A DNA stretch of 64,000 nucleotides, taken from positions 124,001 to 188,000 of the forward strand of contig NZ_LZSQ01000100.1 in NCBI RefSeq assembly GCF_001665535.1, written 5' to 3'. Within the stretch, counting starts at the first letter, position 1, and every line of letters starts with the position of its first letter. The stretch is from Mycobacterium sp. 852002-51961_SCH5331710 (lineage in GTDB: Bacteria; Actinomycetota; Actinomycetes; Mycobacteriales; Mycobacteriaceae). This document shows positions 1 through 8,108 of this stretch, one piece after another. The notes beneath the pieces were generated by a model. The model worked only from the letters and a program-made list of their open reading frames with translations. It was not told the DNA's origin and searched no databases. Position numbers and translations under genes: made by a program.

Positions 1-1
1 C

Positions 2-238
2 GCTCATTTCGTGAAACCATCGCTGTTCGAACCGCTGAACAAAACACTGGGCTTCGACCACGACGCTCGGCGCCACGTCCTCATCAACGGTGCGGTCGAA
101 ACCACTATCGGTCTCACCATGATGATCCGCCCACTGCGGAAGGTCATGCCGCTGTTGTCCATCGCCTACTCGACGTATCTGACAGTCGTATACATCCGTT
201 CCCGGAAGCCGCGACGTACTGGCATGGTCCGCAATTGA
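2..238 (+). CDS. DoxX-like small membrane protein, 3' part
   Basis: The reading frame is open from the first bases of the window, so this is probably the C-terminal end of a longer protein rather than a 75-residue gene starting at the GTG at 11. The visible part has a run of the type HFVKPSLFEPLNKTLGF followed by INGAVETTIGL, and hydrophobic segments ending in YSTYLTVVYIRSR. This pattern resembles small four-helix DoxX-like membrane proteins of actinobacteria. No function can be assigned. It ends with TGA at 236-238, and the next gene on either strand is the tRNA about 100 bases on. Confidence 0.5.
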   Translation, partial: AHFVKPSLFEPLNKTLGFDHDARRHVLINGAVETTIGLTMMIRPLRKVMPLLSIAYSTYLTVVYIRSRKPRRTGMVRN

Positions 239-338
239 CCCCTACCGTAGCGGCGACAGGCGGGTCATCGGTGGCTGTATGCCAGGTGCGGAACCCGCGA
301 CCGAGTTCGTGACCATGGAAAGTGCCCTTTACCTGAAG

Positions 339-412
339 TGGGGCGGGCGGGGCTCGAACCCGCGACCAACGGATTATGAGTCCGCGGCTCTAACCGACTG
401 AGCTACCGCCCC
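339..412 (-). tRNA. tRNA with CAU anticodon (Met or Ile2)
   Basis: The minus strand folds into a full cloverleaf. The acceptor stem GGGGCGG pairs with CCGCCCC. The T arm has a five-pair stem and TTCGA loop. The anticodon loop CTCATAA places CAU opposite 376-378. The discriminator base is A and no CCA is encoded. A CAU anticodon serves either elongator methionine or, after lysidine modification by TilS, isoleucine AUA. The GGACTCATAATCC stem-loop followed by TTGGTCG resembles Ile2 more than elongator Met in E. coli, but identity cannot be fixed by eye. Confidence 0.93.
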
Positions 413-459
413 CGGCGCGATGCGCGGCACCATGTTCCCACATCGCTCGAAACCGGTGG

Positions 460-1311
460 TCAGGCGATATCGGCGTACACCGGTTGCCCGTCGTCGCCGA
501 TCGAGTACCGCTCCGTGCCCGACGCCACCCGCGGCGCGTCGGCCCCCAGCGACACCGCGATTTTGTTGCACGCATTGCGCATGACGTCCAGCGTCAGCTC
601 GAACGCCTGTTTCTCCGAGAAATGGCGTCGCACGCCGGCCGCCACCTCCGCATCGATATTCGCCGGCGACCAGATCAGCGCGTCGACGTACCGCAGCGCC
701 GCCTTCTGCGCGTCGGTCAGGCCCTCCGCCGAGTCGTACCGCTCGATCTGGGTGTACATCTCCTCCGACCCGCCCGAGTCCAGCGCGTCACCGTCGCGCA
801 ACGACTTGCACAGCCGGCAGTTGTGCTGCGTCGCGCCCCGCAACCGCACGATCTCCGTCGTCACCGGATCCAGCCCCCGCAACCGCGCCACCGCCGGCGC
901 GAAGCCGTTCAGCAGCGCGCCGACCGGATCGGACTCGTGATCCCACTCGACCACCTTCGTGTAGCCCGGCCTGCCCAGGCCCAGCGCCTCACACCCGGCC
1001 CACAACCGCGGTATGAAGTCGGCGATGAAAATCGCCACGACGGTCCGAAACGCGTTGTCGCACAATGTCTCGAACAGCCGCTTACGCTGGTTCTCGCCGA
1101 TCCCCGAGACGTCGGTCGCAAACTGCTCGGCGAACGCCGCCACCACCCGGTCCCCTTCGGTGGATTCGTCGACCAGGTCGACCTCCACCGCGAGCGGCGG
1201 CAACGACAACGCCCTGCCGCACGTCAACCGGATCAGCGTGTCCCGTTGGCTGTCACCCGACGACATCGCCACCAAACCCGCGATCCGATCGGCTAGCTCA
1301 TCAGCGCCCAC
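460..1311 (-). CDS. Carboxymuconolactone decarboxylase/AhpD-like protein
   Basis: A 283-residue protein, the same length I recall for M. tuberculosis Rv2313c, with an AhpD/CMD-type helical core. The motif TQHNCRLCKS near residues 165-174 carries the CxxC pair typical of AhpD-like peroxidase or disulfide proteins. A second helical repeat follows (DAQKAALRYVDALIW). The start is GTG at 1311, which leaves only six bases after the tldE stop, so it is the last gene of a tldD-tldE-CMD operon on the minus strand. The physiological substrate is unknown; a thiol-redox role is inferred from the CxxC pair. Confidence 0.75.
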   Translation of the reverse strand: MGADELADRIAGLVAMSSGDSQRDTLIRLTCGRALSLPPLAVEVDLVDESTEGDRVVAAFAEQFATDVSGIGENQRKRLFETLCDNAFRTVVAIFIADFIPRLWAGCEALGLGRPGYTKVVEWDHESDPVGALLNGFAPAVARLRGLDPVTTEIVRLRGATQHNCRLCKSLRDGDALDSGGSEEMYTQIERYDSAEGLTDAQKAALRYVDALIWSPANIDAEVAAGVRRHFSEKQAFELTLDVMRNACNKIAVSLGADAPRVASGTERYSIGDDGQPVYADIA

Positions 1312-1318
1312 GCATCGA

Positions 1319-2692
1319 TTATTGCGCTTTACTCACCGACGACATATGGAAGTCGGGAATCCGCAGCGACGGCATCGCCGCGCGCGTCGCCCAATCCCCC
1401 CACTCGCGCGGCAACGTCACCTCGCTGACGCCCGCCTCCGTCGTCCGCCGCAGCAGGTCCAGCGGGCTCTCGTTGAACCGGAAATTGTTGACGGCCGCCG
1501 TCACCTCGCCGTCTTCGATCAGGTACACGCCGTCGCGCGTCAGCCCGGTCAGCAACAGCACCGTCGGGTCGACCGCGCGGATGTACCACAGCGTGCTCAA
1601 CAGCAGCCCCCGCTCGGTGCCGGCGATCATGTCCGCCAGCGGCGCTTCCCCGCCGGTCATCAACAGGTTGTCGGCAGGCACCGCCGGAGTCGCGTCGAAC
1701 TCCGCTGCCGCGGCACGCGAATACGCCAGGGAGTGGATCGCGCCGTCGTGGATCCAGTCGACCCGGTCGATGTCCATCCCGTTGTCGAAGACCGAAATCC
1801 GTTCCGACGACGTCGATGTCGCGACGAACGGCGTACACGCCAGTCCCTCGGCATACGGATCGGAATACAGCGTCAGCGGTAGATCCGTGAGCCGCTCCCC
1901 CACCCGCGTGCCGCCGCCCGGCGCCGAGAACGCCGTGCGTCCCTCCTGCGCGCCCCGGCCATCCATCGACCACGTCAGGAAGATCATCAGATCGGCCACC
2001 GCCGACGGCGGCAGAATCGTCTCGTAGCGCCCGGCCGGCAACTCCACCGTCTTGCGGGCCCACCCGAGCCGTGTCGACAACTCGCCGAGCATGGAATCGA
2101 TTGGCACATCGGCGAAGTCGGCGGTGCTTACACCCACCCACGCACTCGCGCCGTCCCGCTTCCCGTTGATCTCGACCGAACCCGTCGGCTGCGTGAACCG
2201 CCGCCGCAGCCCGCCCGAGGTCGCCACGAACGTCGTCTCCAGGATGTGCCGCGCATACCCGTACAACCGGTCGCCACCGCGGAACCCCTGGGCGAGACCG
2301 TCGGCCACAGGCAGGAACACCTCCGCTCCGGTGCTCGGCACTGGGGCATCCCAGTCCCGCGGGGCCTCACCGCCTGCCAGCAGCGGCGCGCTGTCGCGTG
2401 CCTCGGGCGCCGACCGCGCGGCCTCCTGCGACGCCGCTACAAGTCCCGCGATCGTCGATGGGTCCACCTCGCTGGACCGCACCGATCCGACATGCGATTC
2501 GCTGCCCTTGCGCACCACCGAGATCACCGTTGTGTAGCGCGTTCTCGACTCCCCGTTGGTGGTCATCGAGTTGCCCGCCCACCGCAACGACGCGTCGGCG
2601 CGATCGGTCACCAACACGATCGTCTCGTCGGCCCCTCCCCGCCGGGCCGCCTCGGCGAGCGCAATCTCCACGACCTGCTGCGCGCCGATCAT
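1319..2692 (-). CDS. tldE: TldE/PmbA metalloprotease subunit homolog
   Basis: A 457-residue member of the TldD/PmbA (U62) family. TldE pairs with TldD to form a peptidase that trims modified peptides and helps process proteins such as CcdA or microcins in E. coli. I chose ATG 2692 because the product then begins MIGAQQVVEIALAEAARRG, matches the 457 residues I recall for Rv2314c, and overlaps the tldD stop in an ATGA arrangement; an upstream in-frame extension lies inside tldD. As usual for the TldE subunit, no HExxxH metal motif is visible. The protein probably acts in the cytoplasm as a heterodimer with the gene upstream. Confidence 0.88.
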   Translation of the reverse strand: MIGAQQVVEIALAEAARRGGADETIVLVTDRADASLRWAGNSMTTNGESRTRYTTVISVVRKGSESHVGSVRSSEVDPSTIAGLVAASQEAARSAPEARDSAPLLAGGEAPRDWDAPVPSTGAEVFLPVADGLAQGFRGGDRLYGYARHILETTFVATSGGLRRRFTQPTGSVEINGKRDGASAWVGVSTADFADVPIDSMLGELSTRLGWARKTVELPAGRYETILPPSAVADLMIFLTWSMDGRGAQEGRTAFSAPGGGTRVGERLTDLPLTLYSDPYAEGLACTPFVATSTSSERISVFDNGMDIDRVDWIHDGAIHSLAYSRAAAAEFDATPAVPADNLLMTGGEAPLADMIAGTERGLLLSTLWYIRAVDPTVLLLTGLTRDGVYLIEDGEVTAAVNNFRFNESPLDLLRRTTEAGVSEVTLPREWGDWATRAAMPSLRIPDFHMSSVSKAQ

Positions 2693-4209
2693 GACCGCCC
2701 CGCCTCTTCGCGCGTGTTCAGCACGTTGATTCCGCGGAACAACGCCGACGGGCACCCATGGCTCACCGCCGCCACCTGCCCCGGCTGCGCCTTGCCACAG
2801 TTGAACGCCCCGCCGAGCCGCCACGTCGACGGCCCACCGACGGCCTCCAGCGACCGCCAGAAGTCCGTCGTCGTCGCCTGATACGCCACGTCGCGCACCT
2901 GGCCGTCGAGCCGGCCGTTGCGGATCCGAAAGAAGCGCTGGCCCGTGAACTGGAAGTTGTAGCGCTGCATGTCGATCGACCAACTCTTGTCACCGACGAT
3001 GTAAATGCCGTCGTCCACGCGGGCGATCAGATCCTCGGTGCTCACGTCGTCGGCGCTGGGCCGCAGCGACACGTTGGCCATCCGCTGGATCGGCACGTGG
3101 TGCGGCGAATCGGCGTAGGCGCAGCCGTTGGAGCGCTCCACCCCGAGCCGCGGCGCGAACACCCGGTCCAGCTGATAGCCGACGAAGATGCCGTCGCGCA
3201 CCAGGTCCCACTTCTGCGCCTGCACCCCCTCGTCGTCGAAACCGACGCTCGCCAAGCCGTATTCGACCGTCCGATCAGCGGTCACGTTCATGACTGGCGA
3301 CCCGTAGCGCATGGTGCCGAGCTTGTCGGGCGTGGCGAACGACGTGCCCGCGTAGGCGGCCTCGTAGCCGATGGCCCGGTCGTATTCGGTGGCGTGGCCG
3401 ATCGACTCGTGAATGGTCAGCCACAGGTTCGACGGGTCGATGACGAGGTCCGTTGGCCCAGCAGTCACGCTGGGCGCCTTGCCCTTCTCGGCCAGCCACG
3501 TCGGCAGCATCGCGAGTTCCTCGGTCCAGTTCCACACACCGTCGTCGGCGACATACTCCCACCCCCGCGCGGTCGGCGGGGCCAGTGTCCGCATCGTCTC
3601 GAACGACCCCGCGGCGGCGTCGACGGCGACCGCCTCGAGCGACGGCTGCACCCGCACCCGCTGCTGGGTGATCGTCGAACCGAACGTGTCGGCGTAAAAC
3701 GTCTGCTCCTTGGCGGTCTGCAGACCCGCCGAGACGTGATCGACGCCGTCGGCCGCCAACAGCCGACCCGAGTACTCGCCGAGAACCGCGAGCTTGTCGG
3801 GTGTGCCGACCGTGAACGGGTCGATCGCATAGTCCGAAACCCAAGTGGCGTCGGTGTACACGGGTTCGGGCGCCAGCTCGATGCGTTCGGCGTTCAGCGC
3901 CGCCAACGTCCTGGCCACCCGCACGGCGCGGCGTGCGGTCTCGGCGGCGACATCGGCACTGAGCTCGGCGTGGGAGGCGAAGCCCCACGTTCCGTCGACG
4001 ATCACGCGGACCGCCAGGCCGATCTCGCGGTCGACGACCGCGGTCTGCAGTTCACCGTCACGCAGTTGCACGTACTCGGAGGTGACCGCGTGGATGCGAA
4101 GGTCGGCGTAGCTGGCGCCCGCGGCCACGGCCGCCGAAGTCGCCGCATCGGCCAGCTGGTGGCGCGGCAGGTCCAGGAAGTCGGCGTCGACTCGACGGGT
4201 GGCTGTCAC
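2689..4209 (-). CDS. tldD: TldD metalloprotease subunit homolog
   Basis: A 506-residue TldD-family protein. The zinc-binding motif HESIGH (HExxxH) lies near residues 267-272, inside a longer conserved stretch ending in GHATEYDR, so this is the catalytic partner of TldE. The GTG at 4209 was chosen because it gives close to the family length (about 505 residues in Rv2315c) and avoids overlapping the divergent uspA gene; a start at 4263 would overlap it. It overlaps tldE by four bases, which implies translational coupling. Substrate in mycobacteria is not known. Confidence 0.9.
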   Translation of the reverse strand: MTATRRVDADFLDLPRHQLADAATSAAVAAGASYADLRIHAVTSEYVQLRDGELQTAVVDREIGLAVRVIVDGTWGFASHAELSADVAAETARRAVRVARTLAALNAERIELAPEPVYTDATWVSDYAIDPFTVGTPDKLAVLGEYSGRLLAADGVDHVSAGLQTAKEQTFYADTFGSTITQQRVRVQPSLEAVAVDAAAGSFETMRTLAPPTARGWEYVADDGVWNWTEELAMLPTWLAEKGKAPSVTAGPTDLVIDPSNLWLTIHESIGHATEYDRAIGYEAAYAGTSFATPDKLGTMRYGSPVMNVTADRTVEYGLASVGFDDEGVQAQKWDLVRDGIFVGYQLDRVFAPRLGVERSNGCAYADSPHHVPIQRMANVSLRPSADDVSTEDLIARVDDGIYIVGDKSWSIDMQRYNFQFTGQRFFRIRNGRLDGQVRDVAYQATTTDFWRSLEAVGGPSTWRLGGAFNCGKAQPGQVAAVSHGCPSALFRGINVLNTREEAGRS

Positions 4210-4243
4210 GTCCCCAACCGTAGTGGTGGCGCCGCCGGCCCGC

Positions 4244-4249
4244 TTTAAT
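4244..4249 (+). promoter_or_regulatory. Probable -10 box of the uspABC operon
   Basis: TTTAAT stands out in a GC-rich divergent region. Its 3' end is seven bases before the A of ATG 4257, the spacing expected if transcription begins on the start codon. Leaderless mRNAs are common in mycobacteria. This favours ATG 4257 over the upstream in-frame ATG at 4248, which overlaps the box. No clear -35 is seen. Confidence 0.4.
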
Positions 4250-4256
4250 GACTCGG

Positions 4257-5126
4257 ATGGCACAGCGCCGCCGCACCGCCGCGACCGCGTACGCGCTCCT
4301 GGCCCCGAGCCTGTTCGGAGTCGTCGCGTTCATGGTGCTGCCGATGCTCGTCGTGGTCTGGCTGTCGCTGCACCGGTGGGACCTGCTGAGCCCGCTGGAG
4401 TTTGTCGGCCTGCGCAATTGGCAGTCGGTATTGACCGATCCGTCCTTCGGCACGTCGCTGCTCGTGACCCTGCTGTTCGTCGCGTTGGTGGTGCCGACGC
4501 AGACCCTGTTGGGATTGGCCGCCGCCGCTCTGTTGTCCCGCGGTCTGCCGGGCAGCGGGTTCTTCCGCACGCTGTACGTGCTGCCGTGGATCTGTGCGCC
4601 GCTGGCGATCGCGGTGCTGTGGCGCTGGATCCTGGCGCCCACCGACGGGGCGGTCAGCGCGATACTCGGCCGCCAGATCGGGTGGCTCACCGATCCGACG
4701 CTGGCGCTGCCGGTGGTGTCGGCGGTGGTCGTGTGGACCGACGTCGGATACGTGACGCTGTTCTTCCTCGCGGGCATCCTCAACATTCCCACCGACATCC
4801 ACAACGCTGCCCGCACCGACGGGGCGACGACGTGGCAGCGGTTCCGCCACATCACCCTGCCGATGCTGCGGCCGACGCTGTTCTTCGTCCTGGTCACCGG
4901 AATCATCAGCGCCGCTCAGGTTTTCGACACCGTGTACGCGTTGACCGGTGGCGGACCGCAGAACCGGACCGACCTGGTCGCGCATCGCATCTACGCCGAG
5001 GCGTTCGGCGCAGCTGCGGTGGGGCGGGCCGCGGTGATGGCGGTGGTGTTGTTCGTGCTGCTGGTCGGTGTGACGATCGTCCAGCAGCTCTACTTCCGGC
5101 GGCGGATCAGCTATGACCTCACCTAG
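4257..5126 (+). CDS. uspA: Sugar ABC transporter permease UspA
   Basis: An inner-membrane permease of the MalF/CUT1 type, 289 residues with about six transmembrane segments. The cytoplasmic EAA loop that docks the ATPase is present in the C-terminal half (DIHNAARTDGATTWQRFRHI). It forms a heterodimer with UspB. In M. tuberculosis the UspABC system has been linked to amino-sugar uptake. The window encodes no ATPase for it; such CUT1 systems often share a distant MsiK/SugC-type ATPase. The next gene, uspB, begins inside the last 14 bases. Confidence 0.9.
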   Translation: MAQRRRTAATAYALLAPSLFGVVAFMVLPMLVVVWLSLHRWDLLSPLEFVGLRNWQSVLTDPSFGTSLLVTLLFVALVVPTQTLLGLAAAALLSRGLPGSGFFRTLYVLPWICAPLAIAVLWRWILAPTDGAVSAILGRQIGWLTDPTLALPVVSAVVVWTDVGYVTLFFLAGILNIPTDIHNAARTDGATTWQRFRHITLPMLRPTLFFVLVTGIISAAQVFDTVYALTGGGPQNRTDLVAHRIYAEAFGAAAVGRAAVMAVVLFVLLVGVTIVQQLYFRRRISYDLT

Positions 5127-5940
5127 TCGCGCCACGTCCGCCGCCGTCGTCTATCCCGTCCTGCTGGCGGGGGCGTTGATCACGTTGGCACCGTTCGTCC
5201 TCGGCCTGCTGACCTCGCTGCGGGATCCGCGCGCGTTCGACACCGAGTCGCCACTGTCGCTGCCCTTGCCGCCCACCCTGCAGAACTACGCCAACCTGAC
5301 CGACGCCGGCTTCGGCCGGGCCGTCGTGGTGACCGCGCTGATGACCGCGGTGATCCTGCTCGGCCAGCTGACCTTCTCGGTGCTGGCTGCGTATGCGTTC
5401 GCGCGTCTGCAGTTCCCCGGCCGCGACGCGCTGTTCTGGGTCTACCTCGCGACGTTGATGGTGCCGGCGACCGTGACCGTCGTCCCGCTGTATCTGATGA
5501 TGGCCGAGGCCGGGCTGCGGAACACGTTCTGGGCCTTGGTGCTGCCGTTCATGTTCGGTTCGCCGTATGCGATCTTCCTGCTGCGCGAGTACTTCCGGGG
5601 CATCCCGGGCGACCTCATCAACGCCGCACGCATCGACGGCGCCAACACGTTGGACGTGATCGTGCACGTGGTGTTGCCGGCGAGCAGGCCGATCCTGGTG
5701 ACGCTGTCGCTGATCACCGTTGTCTCGCAGTGGAACAGCTTCATGTGGCCGCTGGTGATCACCAGCGGGAGTCGGTGGCAGGTGCTGACCGTCGCGACGG
5801 CGGGGCTGCAGTCGCGCTACAACGCGCAGTGGCCCCTGGTGATGGCGGCGACGACGGTGGCGATCGTGCCCCTGCTGGTGTTGTTCGTCGCGTTGGGGCG
5901 CCACATCGTGCGTTCGATCGTCGTGACGGGACTGAAATGA
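5113..5940 (+). CDS. uspB: Sugar ABC transporter permease UspB
   Basis: A 275-residue MalG-type permease with about six membrane helices and an EAA loop (LINAARIDGANTLDVIVHVV). It is the second half of the UspAB channel. The ATG at 5113 lies within uspA and the TGA at 5938-5940 overlaps the ATG of uspC, so the three genes are translationally coupled. Length matches the roughly 274 residues I recall for Rv2317. Confidence 0.9.
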   Translation: MTSPSRATSAAVVYPVLLAGALITLAPFVLGLLTSLRDPRAFDTESPLSLPLPPTLQNYANLTDAGFGRAVVVTALMTAVILLGQLTFSVLAAYAFARLQFPGRDALFWVYLATLMVPATVTVVPLYLMMAEAGLRNTFWALVLPFMFGSPYAIFLLREYFRGIPGDLINAARIDGANTLDVIVHVVLPASRPILVTLSLITVVSQWNSFMWPLVITSGSRWQVLTVATAGLQSRYNAQWPLVMAATTVAIVPLLVLFVALGRHIVRSIVVTGLK

Positions 5941-7262
5941 TTCCGCGGCCCAGGTTTTCGACACTGTTCGCGACCGGTGTGGCGGTGGCGGGTGTGCTGC
6001 TGCTCGTCGCAGCCATGCTGCTCGGACAGCCGAACGATTCGGATGCACACACCGTGGTGACCGTGCGGCTGTGGGACGAGCAGGTCGCCGAGGCCTACCG
6101 AAAGTCGTTTGCCGAGTTCGGTCGTGAGCATCCCGGCATCGAGGTGAACCTCAACGTCGTCGCCTACTCCACGTATTTCGACACCTTACGCACCGACGTC
6201 GCGGGCGGTGGCGCCGACGACATCTTCTGGATCAGCAACGCCTACTTCGCCGAATACGCCGACGGCGGCCGACTGATGGACATCGGTCAGCCGCAGCGGG
6301 CGTGGGAGCCGTCGGTGGTCGACCAGTTCACCCGCGAGGGCAAGCTCTGGGGTGTACCGCAACTGACCGACGCCGGCATCGCGCTGTACTACAACGCCGA
6401 CCTGCTGGCGGCGGCCGGCGTCGACCCGGGCGAGTTGGCCGCGCTGCGGTGGTCGCCGGACCCGGCCGTCGACACGCTGCGGCCGCTGCTGGCCCACCTG
6501 ACGCTCGACCGCGACGGCCGCGCCGCCGGCACCGCGGGCTTCGACGCCCGGCGGATCCGGCAATGGGGCTACAACGCCGCCAACGACTTGCAGGGCATCT
6601 ACCTCAACTACATCGGCTCGGCCGGCGGGGTGTTCTCTGTCGGCGACCGGTTCGCGTTCGACAACCCGCAGGCCGCCCAAGCGTTCAGCTATCTGGTGGG
6701 CCTGATCAACACCGACCACGTCGCCCCACCCGCGTCGGCGACCAACGACAACGGCGACTTCTCCCGCAACCAGTTCCTTCAGGGCAGGATGGCGCTGTTC
6801 CAGTCGGGCACGTACAACCTTGCGGCGGTCGCGGGCGCCGCCCCGTTCCGCTGGGGTGTCGCGCTACTGCCCGAAGGACCGGCGGGCCGGATCAGCGTGA
6901 CCAACGGGATTGCCGCCGCGGGTAATTCGGCCACCGCGCACCCGGATGCGGTACGCGAGGTGCTGGCCTGGATGGGCAGCGCGCGCGGCAACGCGTACCT
7001 CGGCGCCGGCGGCGCGGCGATCCCCGCGGTGCTCGACGCGCAACGCATCTACCACGATTACTGGCGTTCGCGCGGCGTGGACGTGAGCCCGTTCTTCGAT
7101 GTGCTCAAGGGCCGGCGCGTCGACGCTCCCGGCGGCGCGGGTTTCGCCGCGGGATTCGACGCGCTCAAGCCGTACTTCGACGAGATGTTCCTCGGCAGGC
7201 GCGCTGTGCCGTCGACGCTCGCCGCGGCCCAGCAGGCCGCGAACACCGCCGCGCAGCGGTGA
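5937..7262 (+). CDS. uspC: Sugar ABC transporter solute-binding protein UspC
   Basis: A 441-residue family 1 solute-binding protein. It starts with a short basic segment and a hydrophobic helix (about residues 12-32) that acts as signal or anchor. No lipobox cysteine is visible, so it may be membrane-tethered by the uncleaved helix. The body has the fold signatures of sugar-binding proteins (VTVRLWDEQVAEAYRKSF near the mature start, DDIFWISNAYFAEYADGG later). The M. tuberculosis homologue binds amino-sugars. The start at 5937 is fixed by the ATGA overlap with uspB. The gene ends immediately beside a convergent gene. Confidence 0.9.
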   Translation: MIPRPRFSTLFATGVAVAGVLLLVAAMLLGQPNDSDAHTVVTVRLWDEQVAEAYRKSFAEFGREHPGIEVNLNVVAYSTYFDTLRTDVAGGGADDIFWISNAYFAEYADGGRLMDIGQPQRAWEPSVVDQFTREGKLWGVPQLTDAGIALYYNADLLAAAGVDPGELAALRWSPDPAVDTLRPLLAHLTLDRDGRAAGTAGFDARRIRQWGYNAANDLQGIYLNYIGSAGGVFSVGDRFAFDNPQAAQAFSYLVGLINTDHVAPPASATNDNGDFSRNQFLQGRMALFQSGTYNLAAVAGAAPFRWGVALLPEGPAGRISVTNGIAAAGNSATAHPDAVREVLAWMGSARGNAYLGAGGAAIPAVLDAQRIYHDYWRSRGVDVSPFFDVLKGRRVDAPGGAGFAAGFDALKPYFDEMFLGRRAVPSTLAAAQQAANTAAQR

Positions 7263-8108
7263 TCAACGGGTGACGGCGCTGGTCCCGGCGACCGTCAGCT
7301 CGAGCGCAAGAGCCACCCCGCACAGCGTCGCGACGATGAGGAACGCCCACCAGTCGATGGCTTTGGGGCCCGACGGTGCCGCCGAGATCTGGCCGGCCCC
7401 ACCACGCGCCGTGATCGCATCACCCATCTCGTCGGCGCGCCGCAGTGCGACGGTGATGGCCGCGGCCAGCAGGTCGATCGCCTCCAGCCACCAACGGCGC
7501 CACCGTCCGCGGCGTCGCGTGTGCACCTGCTTCGGCCGAAGATTGCGCGCTGCGTAGAGCACACGGAACTCGTCGATCAGCATCGGGAACGCGCGCAGCG
7601 CCAACGCCAACGCGACCGCCCACTCGTCGACCGGTATTCGCAGCAGCCGCAGCGGTCGGCCCAGTTTCGCGACGGCCGGGGCGATTTCGGCGACGTTCGT
7701 CGTCCACGACACCATCGCCCCGAGCCCGAGCAGCACGATCGACAACGCGGTGATGCGCAGGAAGTTCAGCAGACCGCCCAGCCCGACGTCGACCGAGCCG
7801 ACCGAGATGATCGGGCTGCCGCCGGCGAACGTCGCCGTCAACCCGCCCAGGAACAACAGCACCCACAGCCAGGGCGGCACCGACGGGAGCACGCCGCGCG
7901 GGATGTTGGCCAGCCGCGCCGAGATCAGCACCAGCACCGCAACGGCGCCGATCGGCACCCAGCCCGGGTAGAACGTCATCAACACGCCGATGGCCGCGAC
8001 CAACAGGAGCTTCGTGCCCGCCCACAGTTGGTGGACCACGCTGTTGCCGGGCACGGGACGCAGCAGCACGACGCCCCGGCGTTGCCGCCGCTTCGTCGGC
8101 GCCGTCAT
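7263..8108 (-). CDS. ECF transporter T component (EcfT/CbiQ family)
   Basis: A 281-residue membrane protein of the CbiQ/EcfT family, with about five transmembrane helices. A cytoplasmic stretch near the C-terminal third ([20 protein letters not shown]) contains the Ala-Arg-containing coupling region that contacts the two ATPases. It scaffolds a vitamin or metal importer with the S and A components encoded just upstream as one fused protein. ATG 8108 overlaps the upstream stop (ATGA), and Rv2325c has a similar length. The substrate is not evident. Confidence 0.85.
   Translation of the reverse strand: MTAPTKRRQRRGVVLLRPVPGNSVVHQLWAGTKLLLVAAIGVLMTFYPGWVPIGAVAVLVLISARLANIPRGVLPSVPPWLWVLLFLGGLTATFAGGSPIISVGSVDVGLGGLLNFLRITALSIVLLGLGAMVSWTTNVAEIAPAVAKLGRPLRLLRIPVDEWAVALALALRAFPMLIDEFRVLYAARNLRPKQVHTRRRGRWRRWWLEAIDLLAAAITVALRRADEMGDAITARGGAGQISAAPSGPKAIDWWAFLIVATLCGVALALELTVAGTSAVTR

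Noticed and set aside
2758..4248. Long plus-strand open frame opposite tldD (496 codons)
   Set aside because: The translation is Arg/His/Gly-rich without domains and the opposite strand encodes a clear TldD. High GC makes such antisense frames common.
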